Below, one piece after another: positions 1 to 6,963 of a stretch of DNA of 12,893 nt. Source of the DNA: JAUWQU01 sp964605095 (lineage in GTDB: Bacteria; Planctomycetota; Phycisphaerae; SM23-33); the NCBI GenBank assembly GCA_964605095.1, contig CAZSBS010000140.1:1-12893 (forward strand), written 5' to 3'. Made by a program: the position numbers and the translations under genes. The notes under the pieces are model-generated. The model saw nothing but the letters and a program-made list of their open reading frames with translations. It was not told the DNA's origin and searched no databases. The stretch's first letter is position 1, and every line of letters starts with the position of its first letter.

Positions 1-56
1 ACCGGCTACCGGCTACCGGCTACCGGCTACCGGCTACCGGCTACCGGCTACCGGCC
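1..56. repeat. Heptanucleotide tandem array (ACCGGCT / TAGCCGG), about 8 copies
   Basis: Seven perfect head-to-tail copies of ACCGGCT fill positions 1-49, and an eighth copy with one mismatch (ACCGGCC) fills 50-56. The array may continue left of the window. Read on the minus strand the unit is TAGCCGG. Because 7 is not a multiple of 3, three or more copies put a TAG in all three minus-strand frames, while the plus strand stays open in every frame. The ccmC stop codon (48-50) is the first TAG of the array. The same unit recurs behind the ompA-like gene at 12624-12645. There are no spacers, so this is not a CRISPR array. Function is unknown. Confidence 0.95.
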
Positions 57-740
57 ACCATCCAGCGACCAGTCGGCATCGGCGTTGGCGGCGTCGGCGC
101 GGGATCGTGCCAGGCGGCTCATGTGCATGAAGGCGACGACCATGCCGGCCGTCAGCAGCGTAACCGGCACGAACCACACCGCCAGGGTGATCCGCATTTC
201 AATCGCCGGCAGTGAGATCGACGGCGGGTGGATGTCCGGCATGAGCTTGCTCGACAGGTAGACCAGCGGCACATCCAGGAACGCCGCAACGGCGTAGACG
301 GCGCAGACCATCGCCCTGCGCTGGCGAGACTCAATCGACGGGCGGAGTATCAGGTACACCACGTACAGCAGCCAGAGCAGCAGGCTGAACGTCAGGCGCG
401 GGCTCCAGTCCCACCACTTGCCCCAGGCGTAGCGGCCCCAGATCACGCCGGTAATCAGCACGACGGTGCATGTCAGCGCCGCGACCTTCGCCGCCGCGGA
501 TGACAGATCGTCCCATACCATCCGCCGCTGCCATAGGAAGCCCACCCCACCTACAAACGCCACCAGGCACGCCAGGAAGGCGTTGATCGCAAAGGGAAGG
601 TGAACGTAGAACATCTTCTGGATCGGCCCCATCGTCGCCTCGACCGGGGCGTAGAAGAACATCATCCATGTCGCTGCCGCCGTTGTGGCCGCAAGGGCCA
701 CACCGTAGGCAATCCAGGCTGTCATCGCGTTTTTGGGCAT
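48..740 (-). CDS. ccmC: CcmC, heme-handling protein of cytochrome c maturation
   Basis: This 230-residue polytopic membrane protein belongs to the CcmC/CcsA heme-handling family. In System I, CcmC presents heme to CcmE on the periplasmic face. The tryptophan-rich WWD motif is present as WGKWWDWSPRLT (residues 106-117), where the Escherichia coli protein has WWxWDxRLT, so the Asp sits one position earlier relative to the Trp cluster. Two candidate heme-ligand histidines flank it in the expected places: H47 (YVHLP) and H171 (DIHPP). About six hydrophobic segments are visible. The ATG start is preceded by AGGGTG, and the gap to the ccmB stop is 9 bp, so the gene is the last visible member of the ccm operon. 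The final codons and the TAG stop merge into a heptamer repeat array, giving a C-terminus ending GGR. CcmD, which normally partners CcmC, is not seen here. Confidence 0.95.
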   Translation of the reverse strand: MPKNAMTAWIAYGVALAATTAAATWMMFFYAPVEATMGPIQKMFYVHLPFAINAFLACLVAFVGGVGFLWQRRMVWDDLSSAAAKVAALTCTVVLITGVIWGRYAWGKWWDWSPRLTFSLLLWLLYVVYLILRPSIESRQRRAMVCAVYAVAAFLDVPLVYLSSKLMPDIHPPSISLPAIEMRITLAVWFVPVTLLTAGMVVAFMHMSRLARSRADAANADADWSLDGGR

Positions 741-749
741 ATGTACACC

Positions 750-1427
750 CTATGGTTCAAGGAGCCTTTCAAACGCCAGCCAACTCACAACCAGGTAGAC
801 AACGTCAAACGCGATCAGCACTCCCAGCGAGTCGCCGCCGAGGGCCTTGCCGTCGCGGAAAATGCCGACCAGCATCCGCGTCGACGCGATGACCACCGGC
901 AGGCAGATCGGAAACACCAGCATCGCCAGCAGGCCGCCCTGGAGGCGGGATGAGCTTGTCGCGGCGGCGAACAGCGTGCCCACCGACGCGAAGCCCAACA
1001 TGCTCAGGCCCGTCACGATGGCGAAGCTGCCCGGCGCGGCTGAGAGGTCGAAATCGAACAGCACAATCGCCGCCGGTGTGACCACCGTCGCCAGCGCGAA
1101 GATGAGCACGAGGTTGCTCAGCAGTTTTCCCGCAAAAATGATGCCGCGGTCGACCGGCGCCGCCAGCAGCGCCGCCAGCGCCCCATCCTGACGTTCGACG
1201 GCCATGGTCTTCTCGAAGCACAGCACCCCGCCAAAGACATACGCCACCCACAGCACGGCCGTGGCGCCGTAGCCTGCGGCGTTGCCCTGCATGCCCAGGC
1301 CCAGGCCGAGCACGACGATAATCAGCACGCCCAGGACGATGACCAGGCCGAGGGTCTGCCGGCTGCGGGCCTCGATCCGCAGGTCCTTGGCAGTCAGCAG
1401 GACGATCTTTCGCAGCACTGAGATCAT
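750..1427 (-). CDS. ccmB: CcmB, heme exporter permease subunit
   Basis: The 225-residue product has the usual length and look of CcmB, the membrane subunit of the CcmAB ABC transporter that works with CcmC to release heme-loaded CcmE. The N-terminus carries the family's charged segment KDLRIEARSRQTL (residues 14-26), followed by about six hydrophobic helices. The conserved segment FEKTMAVERQDGALAALLAAPVD lies at about residues 71-93. The ATG overlaps the ccmA stop by 4 bp (ATGA), which suggests translational coupling. GAGGAG lies about 10 nt upstream of the start, inside ccmA. Nothing in it looks degraded. Confidence 0.95.
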   Translation of the reverse strand: MISVLRKIVLLTAKDLRIEARSRQTLGLVIVLGVLIIVVLGLGLGMQGNAAGYGATAVLWVAYVFGGVLCFEKTMAVERQDGALAALLAAPVDRGIIFAGKLLSNLVLIFALATVVTPAAIVLFDFDLSAAPGSFAIVTGLSMLGFASVGTLFAAATSSSRLQGGLLAMLVFPICLPVVIASTRMLVGIFRDGKALGGDSLGVLIAFDVVYLVVSWLAFERLLEP

Positions 1428-2203
1428 GTCCGGGCGATCTCCTCAAGCACTTCCTGAGCCGTAAGGGCCGCACTGGGGCGGTCCATCACGACCCGCCCAC
1501 GCCGCAGCAGAACCGCCCTGTCGGTCAGGGCAAGGCTTCGGGGCACGTCGTGGTTTGCCATAATGAGCGTCCGCCCCTCGCCCCGCAGGCGATTCAGGAG
1601 CGTTTCCAGCGACCGCGCCGACGGCGCGTCGAGGCCCTCGAACGGCTCATCCGCCAGGAGCAGGGCCGGGTCGTGCATCATCGCGCGTGCGATTGCCGCC
1701 CGCTGGACCATGCCCCGGCTGAGCGTCTTGACCGCGTCGCCGGAGCGGTTTGTCAGGCCCACAAGCGCCAGCATCTCCGTAGCCCGCGCCCGCGGCGAGG
1801 CCGCGTCGTAGAGCCGGCCAAAAAACTCGAGGTTCTCCCTGATCGACAGGTCGCGATAGAGCATCGGCTGGTGGGAAATGATGCCGATCTTCGACCTGAC
1901 CGCCGCGGCGGCCGGGCCGATCCTCTGGCCGAAGAGGCGCAGCTCGCCCTCGCTTGGCGCCGTGAGCGTTGCCAGCACGCGGAGCAGGGTGCTCTTGCCT
2001 GCCCCGTTGGCGCCCATCAGCGCCACAGCCTGTCCGCGGGGGATATCCAGGCTGATCTTGTCGAGGATGTGTCGCCCGTCGATTTCGACGCGGAGCCCCT
2101 CGGCCGACACAGCCAGGGCGGCGTCCTGGCGAGCCTTGCCCGCTTCACGGGCTTCATCCGCCCGTGCGGCCCGCGGCGAATCGGTTGGCAAGCCAACGGT
2201 CAT
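1424..2203 (-). CDS. ccmA: CcmA, heme exporter ATP-binding subunit
   Basis: This is an ABC ATPase of 259 residues when started at the ATG at 2203. All nucleotide-binding motifs are intact: Walker A GANGAGKST (residues 64-72), Q-loop Q112, signature LSRGM (161-165), Walker B LLLADEP (181-187) and H-loop H218. The combination LSRGMVQR with EPFEGLD, next to ccmB and ccmC, fits CcmA, which powers release of holo-CcmE. A TTG seven codons upstream (2224) would overlap the previous gene, but only the ATG has a good ribosome-binding site (GAAGGG, 6 nt spacing), so I prefer it. About 30 Ala/Arg/Glu-rich residues precede the ATPase fold, longer than in E. coli CcmA. The gap to the upstream gene is 17 bp. 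Confidence 0.94.
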   Translation of the reverse strand: MTVGLPTDSPRAARADEAREAGKARQDAALAVSAEGLRVEIDGRHILDKISLDIPRGQAVALMGANGAGKSTLLRVLATLTAPSEGELRLFGQRIGPAAAAVRSKIGIISHQPMLYRDLSIRENLEFFGRLYDAASPRARATEMLALVGLTNRSGDAVKTLSRGMVQRAAIARAMMHDPALLLADEPFEGLDAPSARSLETLLNRLRGEGRTLIMANHDVPRSLALTDRAVLLRRGRVVMDRPSAALTAQEVLEEIART

Positions 2204-2209
2204 TAAGTG

Positions 2210-2215
2210 CCCTTC
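2210..2215 (-). promoter_or_regulatory. Ribosome-binding site that selects the ccmA start
   Basis: GAAGGG lies 6 nt before the ATG at 2203. The alternative TTG at 2224, seven codons further upstream in the same frame, has no comparable site. This decides the choice of start for ccmA. Confidence 0.65.
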
Positions 2216-2220
2216 GCCCG

Positions 2221-3291
2221 TCAAGCCTGGGCCTCGGCCTGGCCGGACTTTCGGCCGGGCTTGACGACCAGGAATATGACGCAGAGAACCAGCAGGACTC
2301 CGCCTCCGACAATGCCCACGATCTTCGGCGTCGACCAGAAGCTCACAGCCTCGGCGGCCTGCGGCAGGCCGGTCATCGTCAGGACTATCTTCTGGCCTGG
2401 CATGATGTCCCGGCCCATGAAGGCCCTCATGGTCGTGCCGTTGCCATTGATGGGGAAAGCGTCACCCTTTTCGAGCCCATCGACCTTGGCGAAGCCGGCC
2501 TGGTCCTCCGGCACCATTAGCATCATGCCGCCCACGGGCGCCGGCGCGTCGATGGTCATGCTCGCCTTGCCGCCCTTGCCCGGCACAAGGTACGCCACGC
2601 GGAACTGCGACTGTCCCGGCACCAGCGGGGCCGTGCTGACGAGCTTGCCGTCTTTCACGCTGGCGCAGCAGGAGTGGAACGCGCCGTCCATCTCGATGTC
2701 CGTCGCGCCGGCAGGCAGAGTGACCCACATCGTGGCGGGCTTGCCGTCCGGGCCAACGGTGCCCGTCCAGGTCCGGTCGGCGGGGTTGTTGACGATAAGA
2801 TAGTCCATCACGCGAAGCCCCTCGCCGGTGGCCTTGGCGACGACGTGGCGCATCTGTATCTTCAGATCGGGGCGCTTGTCGGTCGTCTCGTAGACCGGGA
2901 CCTCGATCTTCTGGCTGGGCGTGGCCGGCGTCATCGGGTCGCCGATGGCCTCGTAAGACGCCCCGGCATACTCGATCGTCACGACGGGCTGAAAAGGCCT
3001 CGCCAGCGACAGGTTCTCCAGCAGCGCTGCCCCGTGCTCGTCGAGGTTGGCCTCCAGAACTTCAGGCTCGATTCCCTCGCCGCGGTAGAGCCTGATCGTG
3101 GCCTTGCCGCCGGTGATCTTCGGGCCGTCCTTGGTGCCCTGGACTGCCTGGATGGAGATTGACGCGCTGCTTGCCGCCGGCTGGGTCGTGGCGCCGGCCC
3201 CCGCTGGGGCGGTCGCAGGGCTCTGCTGCGCCTGGGCTATGACGGCCCCAGCCGAGGCCAGGATAACAAGGAAAACCGCCCATCGCTTCAT
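2221..3291 (-). CDS. Unrecognised exported, C-terminally anchored protein of the ccm operon
   Basis: I do not recognise a named family with certainty. The 356-residue product starts with a signal peptide (KR, then a hydrophobic stretch, then AQAQ at about residues 5-22). A low-complexity Ala/Pro/Thr linker follows (23-45), then about 270 residues rich in beta-strand patterns. One transmembrane helix (about 324-344) and a short basic tail (KPGRKSG) end it, so the bulk should lie in the periplasm. Residues 45-135 resemble a carboxypeptidase-regulatory or transthyretin-like beta-sandwich. A striking HSCC motif puts vicinal cysteines at 208-209. The gene sits between ccmF and ccmA. It overlaps the ccmF stop by 4 bp and has a strong AGAGGTGA site before its ATG, so co-translation is likely. 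I infer a role in cytochrome c assembly, possibly handling apocytochrome or redox state, but this rests mainly on context. Confidence 0.85.
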   Translation of the reverse strand: MKRWAVFLVILASAGAVIAQAQQSPATAPAGAGATTQPAASSASISIQAVQGTKDGPKITGGKATIRLYRGEGIEPEVLEANLDEHGAALLENLSLARPFQPVVTIEYAGASYEAIGDPMTPATPSQKIEVPVYETTDKRPDLKIQMRHVVAKATGEGLRVMDYLIVNNPADRTWTGTVGPDGKPATMWVTLPAGATDIEMDGAFHSCCASVKDGKLVSTAPLVPGQSQFRVAYLVPGKGGKASMTIDAPAPVGGMMLMVPEDQAGFAKVDGLEKGDAFPINGNGTTMRAFMGRDIMPGQKIVLTMTGLPQAAEAVSFWSTPKIVGIVGGGVLLVLCVIFLVVKPGRKSGQAEAQA

Positions 3292-5429
3292 GATCTCACC
3301 TCTGCCGCCATGGCTTGGGATTTGCTCTTCTTGTCCGGCTTTGCCGTGGCTGTCGCCTTCAGGCCGGCGTCAGGCTGTTCTTTTTCGTCACGTTTAGTCG
3401 GACGATGCAGCGCGCACAACGATGCCGCGAGCGCCATCAGGATGCTGCCGATCCAGATCCAGGTCACCAGCGGGTGAACGAGCACTTTAATGGCGGCGAT
3501 GCTGCCGTCGCTCGAGTAGCCCGTCAGCATCATATACAGATTCTCGCCCAGCCCGGACCGTAAGGCAACCACCGAAGAGGGCTGTTTCTGGTACTTGTCG
3601 TAGAAACGCCGCTCGGGCTTCATGGAGAACTTCTTGCCGCCCGCGGTTGATACGCTCGTCGAGGCCTCCACGGATGCGTAGCCCGTGTGCGGAACCTCCC
3701 TGAAAGAATCCAGGCAAACGGTGTATCGGCCGGCCTTTTCAGACTGCCCTGACTTGAGCAGCAGGTCCGTGCCCTTGTCGGCCAGGCTGGAGCCGGCAAC
3801 GCCGATCACGATCATTGCCATGCCCGCGTGGGCGAGCATCGCGGAGAACCGCCGGCTGTTGGCCCTGAAGGCACGCCAGACGCCCGCGGCGCCGTTGCCC
3901 TGAAACAGCGGCCGAAGCAGCGTGCGGACAATGTCGTCGAAGATCGTGAACGCCGCAAAGCCGACGATGACGGTCGCGGCCACCACCAGCCAGTTCGCCT
4001 CAATCGTATGCCAGGCCACGTCGGGCAGCATGACAAAGAGCGACATTACCAGGCCGAGGATCGCGCCGACGGCTCCCAGGATCAGCCTGCGCTTGGGGAA
4101 TCCGGCCGCGGTTACTGACGACAGCAAGGGTCCGAGTGCCATCAGGGCCGTCAGGCACAGCGCCATGGGCACCACTATGGCGTTGTAGAAGTTTTTATTG
4201 AGAGTTACCGGCTGCGTGGTCACTGTGCCGGGATCCCTGAACAACAGTGCCCCGACGATCGGCACATTGGCCAGCACCGGGCTGATGAGTGGCCAGAATA
4301 TCCCAGCCAGGATGGTCGCCGCAATGATAGTCAGCAGCGCGTTGCCGGCGATGAATCCGCCTTCCGTGCTCACCAGCCTTGTCAGCGGCGGGCTTTGGCG
4401 AAGCAGCCGCCACCGCCAGGCGGCAACGGCGGCGACGAATACGATTCCCGCGGCTATCACGCCCAGGAAGAACCAGCCCGTGCCCGAGGCCGCGAAAGCG
4501 TGAGGAGAGTCGATCAGTCCGCCCCTGGTGATGAAGGCCGCGGTCAGGCACAGCAGGAACGTCACCGCCACCAGCAGCATGTTGGAGACCCTCAGCATGC
4601 CGCGCCGCTGCTGCATAATCATCGAATGCAGCACGGCGGTCGCCGGCAGCCAGGGCAGGAGCGAGGAGTTCTCAACCGGATCCCAGCCCCAGTAGCCGCC
4701 CCAGCCAAGCACCACGTACGCCCACCATGAGCCCAGGAAGATGCCCACGGTCAAAAGCGACCAGGCGCGGAGGGTCCATCGCCGCACGCGGAAGACCCAA
4801 TCGTTGTCTTCCCGCCGGGCGATAAGGGCGCCCATCATCAGCGCGAAAGGAATGGTAAAGGCCGCGTAGCCGGCAAAAAGAAACGGCGGGTGCGCGATCA
4901 TCGCCGGGTGCCAGAGCAAGGGATTGAGCCCCGCTCCGTCAACCTCGGCCATGGTCATGCCCGCCGGCAGAGCCGGACTTGCCGCAAACGGATCTGACCC
5001 GAAGAGCATCAGGCCCGCGAAGGCTGCGCACACGGCTGAGAGAATCCCGCAGACAGCCGCCTGCTGAACCGACGGCTCCTTGCGGATGGTCCACGCCGTC
5101 AGCCAGGACATCGCAGCCAGCATCCACGCCCACAACAGGAAGCTTCCTTCCCGCCCGGCCCAGACGGCGGCTATCTTGTAGGCGGTCGGCAGCGCGCGAT
5201 CCGAGTATTTCCTGACGTACTCGATGCCGAACTCGTCGCCGAGCATCGCCACAGTCAGCACGATCAGGGCTATGGTAAACAGCCCTGCCGTCAGACCCAG
5301 GGACCATCGGCCGGCGTTTATAAGCGCGCCCGCGCGGCGCCGCCCGTAGGCCACCGCAACCAGAACGCCAACCATCGCCGCCAGGAACGCCAGCAGAATA
5401 CTGAGGGTGCCAAGTTGTGCGCTGCTCAC
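3288..5429 (-). CDS. ccmF: CcmF, cytochrome c heme lyase subunit
   Basis: This 713-residue polytopic membrane protein transfers heme from CcmE to apocytochrome c. The WWD motif is clear as GWGGYWGWDPVEN (residues 242-254). All four histidines known to bind heme in E. coli CcmF have counterparts: H180 (AHPPFLFAGY), H268 (VLHSM), H310 (SPHAF) and H534 (AMLAHAGMA). The C-terminal periplasmic domain keeps the family pattern PERRFY...GENLYMML, followed by VHPLVTWIWIG and the last helix. It is longer than the E. coli protein (647 residues), partly because of a charged Lys-rich cytoplasmic tail of about 40 residues. The start is GTG with GGAGGG 4 nt upstream, and it overlaps the ccmE stop (GTGA). 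Confidence 0.97.
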   Translation of the reverse strand: MSSAQLGTLSILLAFLAAMVGVLVAVAYGRRRAGALINAGRWSLGLTAGLFTIALIVLTVAMLGDEFGIEYVRKYSDRALPTAYKIAAVWAGREGSFLLWAWMLAAMSWLTAWTIRKEPSVQQAAVCGILSAVCAAFAGLMLFGSDPFAASPALPAGMTMAEVDGAGLNPLLWHPAMIAHPPFLFAGYAAFTIPFALMMGALIARREDNDWVFRVRRWTLRAWSLLTVGIFLGSWWAYVVLGWGGYWGWDPVENSSLLPWLPATAVLHSMIMQQRRGMLRVSNMLLVAVTFLLCLTAAFITRGGLIDSPHAFAASGTGWFFLGVIAAGIVFVAAVAAWRWRLLRQSPPLTRLVSTEGGFIAGNALLTIIAATILAGIFWPLISPVLANVPIVGALLFRDPGTVTTQPVTLNKNFYNAIVVPMALCLTALMALGPLLSSVTAAGFPKRRLILGAVGAILGLVMSLFVMLPDVAWHTIEANWLVVAATVIVGFAAFTIFDDIVRTLLRPLFQGNGAAGVWRAFRANSRRFSAMLAHAGMAMIVIGVAGSSLADKGTDLLLKSGQSEKAGRYTVCLDSFREVPHTGYASVEASTSVSTAGGKKFSMKPERRFYDKYQKQPSSVVALRSGLGENLYMMLTGYSSDGSIAAIKVLVHPLVTWIWIGSILMALAASLCALHRPTKRDEKEQPDAGLKATATAKPDKKSKSQAMAAEVRS

Positions 5430-5836
5430 TTAGCCCTCCGGGAAGCGTCGGTTTTGGGGACGTACTTGCTGGCGCACTTGGTCAGGAGCTGCTCGGCCTG
5501 GAAAGTGCCCTTGTCGTCCATCCGCCCGCAGGCCACGACCTCGCAGCCGGCCTTGAAGAGGTCCGGCAGCACGCCGCGGTAGTTTACGGGCACGCTATGG
5601 CTGGCGCCTTCTAGCCGGAACCTCGCGGCGGTGCCCGAAGTGTCGATTACAAGGTCCTTCTCGGCGACCTTTCCGCACAGTCGGACCTGTTCGGACCGGC
5701 AACTCGCGTCTGTCATGAACTTATCCACGTCGAGATAGTACGCGCTTCCGGCCCGCACTCCGCTTATGCCAAGCCAGGCAACCGCGGCGATCAGGACTGT
5801 CCCGCCAATCAACATTTTGGTTTTTGTGCTGCTCAC
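5426..5836 (-). CDS. ccmE: CcmE, periplasmic heme chaperone (CxxxY type)
   Basis: CcmE covalently binds heme and carries it from CcmABC to CcmF. Started at the GTG at 5836, the product is 136 residues: a short basic N-terminus, one membrane helix (about 8-26), then the periplasmic OB-fold. Family signatures include YYLDVDKFM (33-41) and GVLPDLFKAG (88-97). The heme-attachment motif is CASKY (C121-Y125) instead of the usual HxxxY, placing it with the Cys-type CcmE proteins of archaea and Desulfovibrio (System I*). Four further cysteines (46, 54, 98, 103) lie in the periplasmic part, which is unusual. Upstream in-frame starts exist (ATG 5854, GTG 5872) but lack a ribosome-binding site, whereas GGGAGAGG precedes 5836. 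It is the first gene of the visible ccm operon. Confidence 0.93.
   Translation of the reverse strand: MSSTKTKMLIGGTVLIAAVAWLGISGVRAGSAYYLDVDKFMTDASCRSEQVRLCGKVAEKDLVIDTSGTAARFRLEGASHSVPVNYRGVLPDLFKAGCEVVACGRMDDKGTFQAEQLLTKCASKYVPKTDASRRAK
5434..5439 (-). promoter_or_regulatory. Ribosome-binding site supporting the GTG start of ccmF
   Basis: GGAGGG followed by CTAA and then GTG. It lies within the last codons of ccmE and explains initiation at a GTG that overlaps the ccmE stop codon. Confidence 0.75.
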
Positions 5837-5840
5837 TAAG

Positions 5841-5848
5841 CCTCTCCC
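5841..5848 (-). promoter_or_regulatory. Ribosome-binding site that selects the ccmE start
   Basis: GGGAGAGG followed by CTTA and then GTG at 5836. The in-frame ATG at 5854 and GTG at 5872 have no such site. The initiation region closely resembles that of ccmF: 14 of 15 bases match between 5828-5842 and 5421-5435. Confidence 0.6.
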
Positions 5849-5875
5849 GCGCATAGCGACACTATCTGGCACAGT

Positions 5876-6187
5876 TCAGTGTATCAAACCTCGTGCCATA
5901 AACTCAAACACAACCTGAAATCCCCGCCCCGGCCCGCCGCATAGCAGCGCCAGCGTGGCCGGCTCGGGGACGATAGTGAATGCGAGCGAGCCGTCATGGC
6001 TGTTGTGGGGAATCCAGTCGCCCGCGGCCAACGGTCCAAAGTCTCCCCATGCGCCGTGGACGGGGTCCCATACCTCGGGGCAAATCTCGGAGAAGACGCC
6101 GTCAAAACGGATGTCGATGACGCGGTTGCCTTCGTCGATGTCCAAGACAGGCCTGCCGCGAAGGGCCGCGGCGGCGGAACCAGCCAT
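5876..6187 (-). CDS. PEP-CTERM protein, probably a truncated remnant
   Basis: The 103-residue frame contains the sorting motif VPEPATLALL (residues 73-82), preceded by a typical hydrophilic approach (DWIPHNSHDGSLAFTI). PEP-CTERM proteins are exported and processed by an exosortase, and the motif should lead into a hydrophobic helix and an Arg-rich tail. Here the helix breaks after LLCGG and continues as unrelated polar and aromatic sequence. Neither of the other two minus-strand frames restores an Arg-ended tail. No signal peptide is visible at the N-terminus and the ATG has no ribosome-binding site. The frame therefore looks like the 3' part of a former gene damaged at both ends. It could still be expressed as a short protein. 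It lies 39 bp before ccmE but shares no obvious function with it. Confidence 0.55.
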   Translation of the reverse strand: MAGSAAAALRGRPVLDIDEGNRVIDIRFDGVFSEICPEVWDPVHGAWGDFGPLAAGDWIPHNSHDGSLAFTIVPEPATLALLCGGPGRGFQVVFEFMARGLIH

Positions 6188-6330
6188 CGTCAGCAGTCGC
6201 CGTGATTATCCCGGCTATCTGCCCGCGATTTCGACGGGAGCAGGTACTTTCGGCAGGCCCATGCGATCGGCTCCGCCGGCTGCTGAGGCGCGTCTGTTCT
6301 CCCGGTGTGGGGGAACTGAGGCGCAGAGAC

Positions 6331-6792
6331 TCAGTCGATCGCCATTTCCGGCTTGCTCTTGTCGATGACGAAGTGAGGCTTGTTGCAGGCGGGGCAGTAT
6401 TTCAACTCGTCGGGCTTCTTGATTTCGAGGAACGGCCCCTTGCAGGTGGGACAAGCGTGGATGGTCATGACCTTGCCCGTGGAGGCGTCCCAGACCTCGC
6501 CCAGCGGCACGGGGCGGGGGGTGACCTTCATCCCGGCAGGGACGTCGCCCTGCGTCCAGTGGAGGTAGACGAACTTCTTGCACGCCCGGCAGTATCCGGT
6601 GGTCTGGTTGAAGAACATCCCTCCCCCGAAGCGCACCTCCGCTTCATACCCGCAGGGCTTTTCGGTCTTGCCGGTCGCCGGGTTCTTCTCCGGTTTGGCC
6701 TGGCATTTCATGGCCAGACCTTGCGCCGCATAAACGGCTGCGGTGGTCAGGAGGCACGTTATCAGCGTTAAGGCCATGATCTTTCGTGTCAT
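6331..6792 (-). CDS. Exported Cys-rich (zinc-ribbon-like) protein of unknown function
   Basis: I recognise no named family. The 153-residue product opens with a clear signal peptide (MTRKIMALTLITCLLTT, ending AVYA near residue 22), so it should be exported. The mature part carries eight cysteines: C30 and C47, then three CxxC pairs in YCRAC (68/71), ACPTC (114/117) and YCPACNKPH (133/136). This spacing suits two four-Cys metal sites of zinc-ribbon or rubredoxin-like type. None of the CxxC pairs is followed directly by His, so it is not a c-type cytochrome. An ATG three codons upstream (6801) abuts the AAGG site with no spacing, whereas the ATG at 6792 lies 8 nt from AGGA and begins the signal peptide, so I use 6792. 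The gene appears to be a single unit with its own promoter region. Confidence 0.85.
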   Translation of the reverse strand: MTRKIMALTLITCLLTTAAVYAAQGLAMKCQAKPEKNPATGKTEKPCGYEAEVRFGGGMFFNQTTGYCRACKKFVYLHWTQGDVPAGMKVTPRPVPLGEVWDASTGKVMTIHACPTCKGPFLEIKKPDELKYCPACNKPHFVIDKSKPEMAID

Positions 6793-6957
6793 GTTACGCA
6801 TCCTTCAGATAAGGTCCGTGGTTGTCTCCGCCGCCATGGCGGCCTGGAGCGTTGGACGCACGGCCGGGCGGTCTGGTTCCCGAGAAAAATTGGATAAACC
6901 GAGATTTCCCGGGGGGAAAAGGGGCAGTAATGCTCTGTAGAAAACCCTAATTTCTTT

Positions 6958-6963
6958 ATTATA
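6958..6963 (-). promoter_or_regulatory. Candidate -10 box upstream of the exported Cys-rich gene
   Basis: A perfect TATAAT on the minus strand lies in an AT-rich island of the 272-bp gap 6793-7064. No good -35 box is found at 17-18 bp spacing (TAGGCC or TTAGGC), so the promoter would be weak or activator-dependent. A start near 6950 would give a leader of about 155 nt. I see no riboswitch class I can name in that leader and no gene in the gap. Confidence 0.35.

Noticed and set aside
1..56. Possible CRISPR array or coding repeat
   Set aside because: The unit is only 7 bp with no spacers, so it is a simple tandem repeat.
5850..5885. Possible ccmE promoter (TTGATA with TAGTGT at 17 bp spacing, minus strand)
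   Set aside because: The -10 box matches only 3 of 6 bases and the resulting leader would be very short, so it is not distinguishable from chance.
6316..6334. Small inverted repeat CTGAG/CTCAG after the exported Cys-rich gene as a terminator
   Set aside because: Only 5-bp arms with a long loop, overlapping the stop codon and without a T-run.
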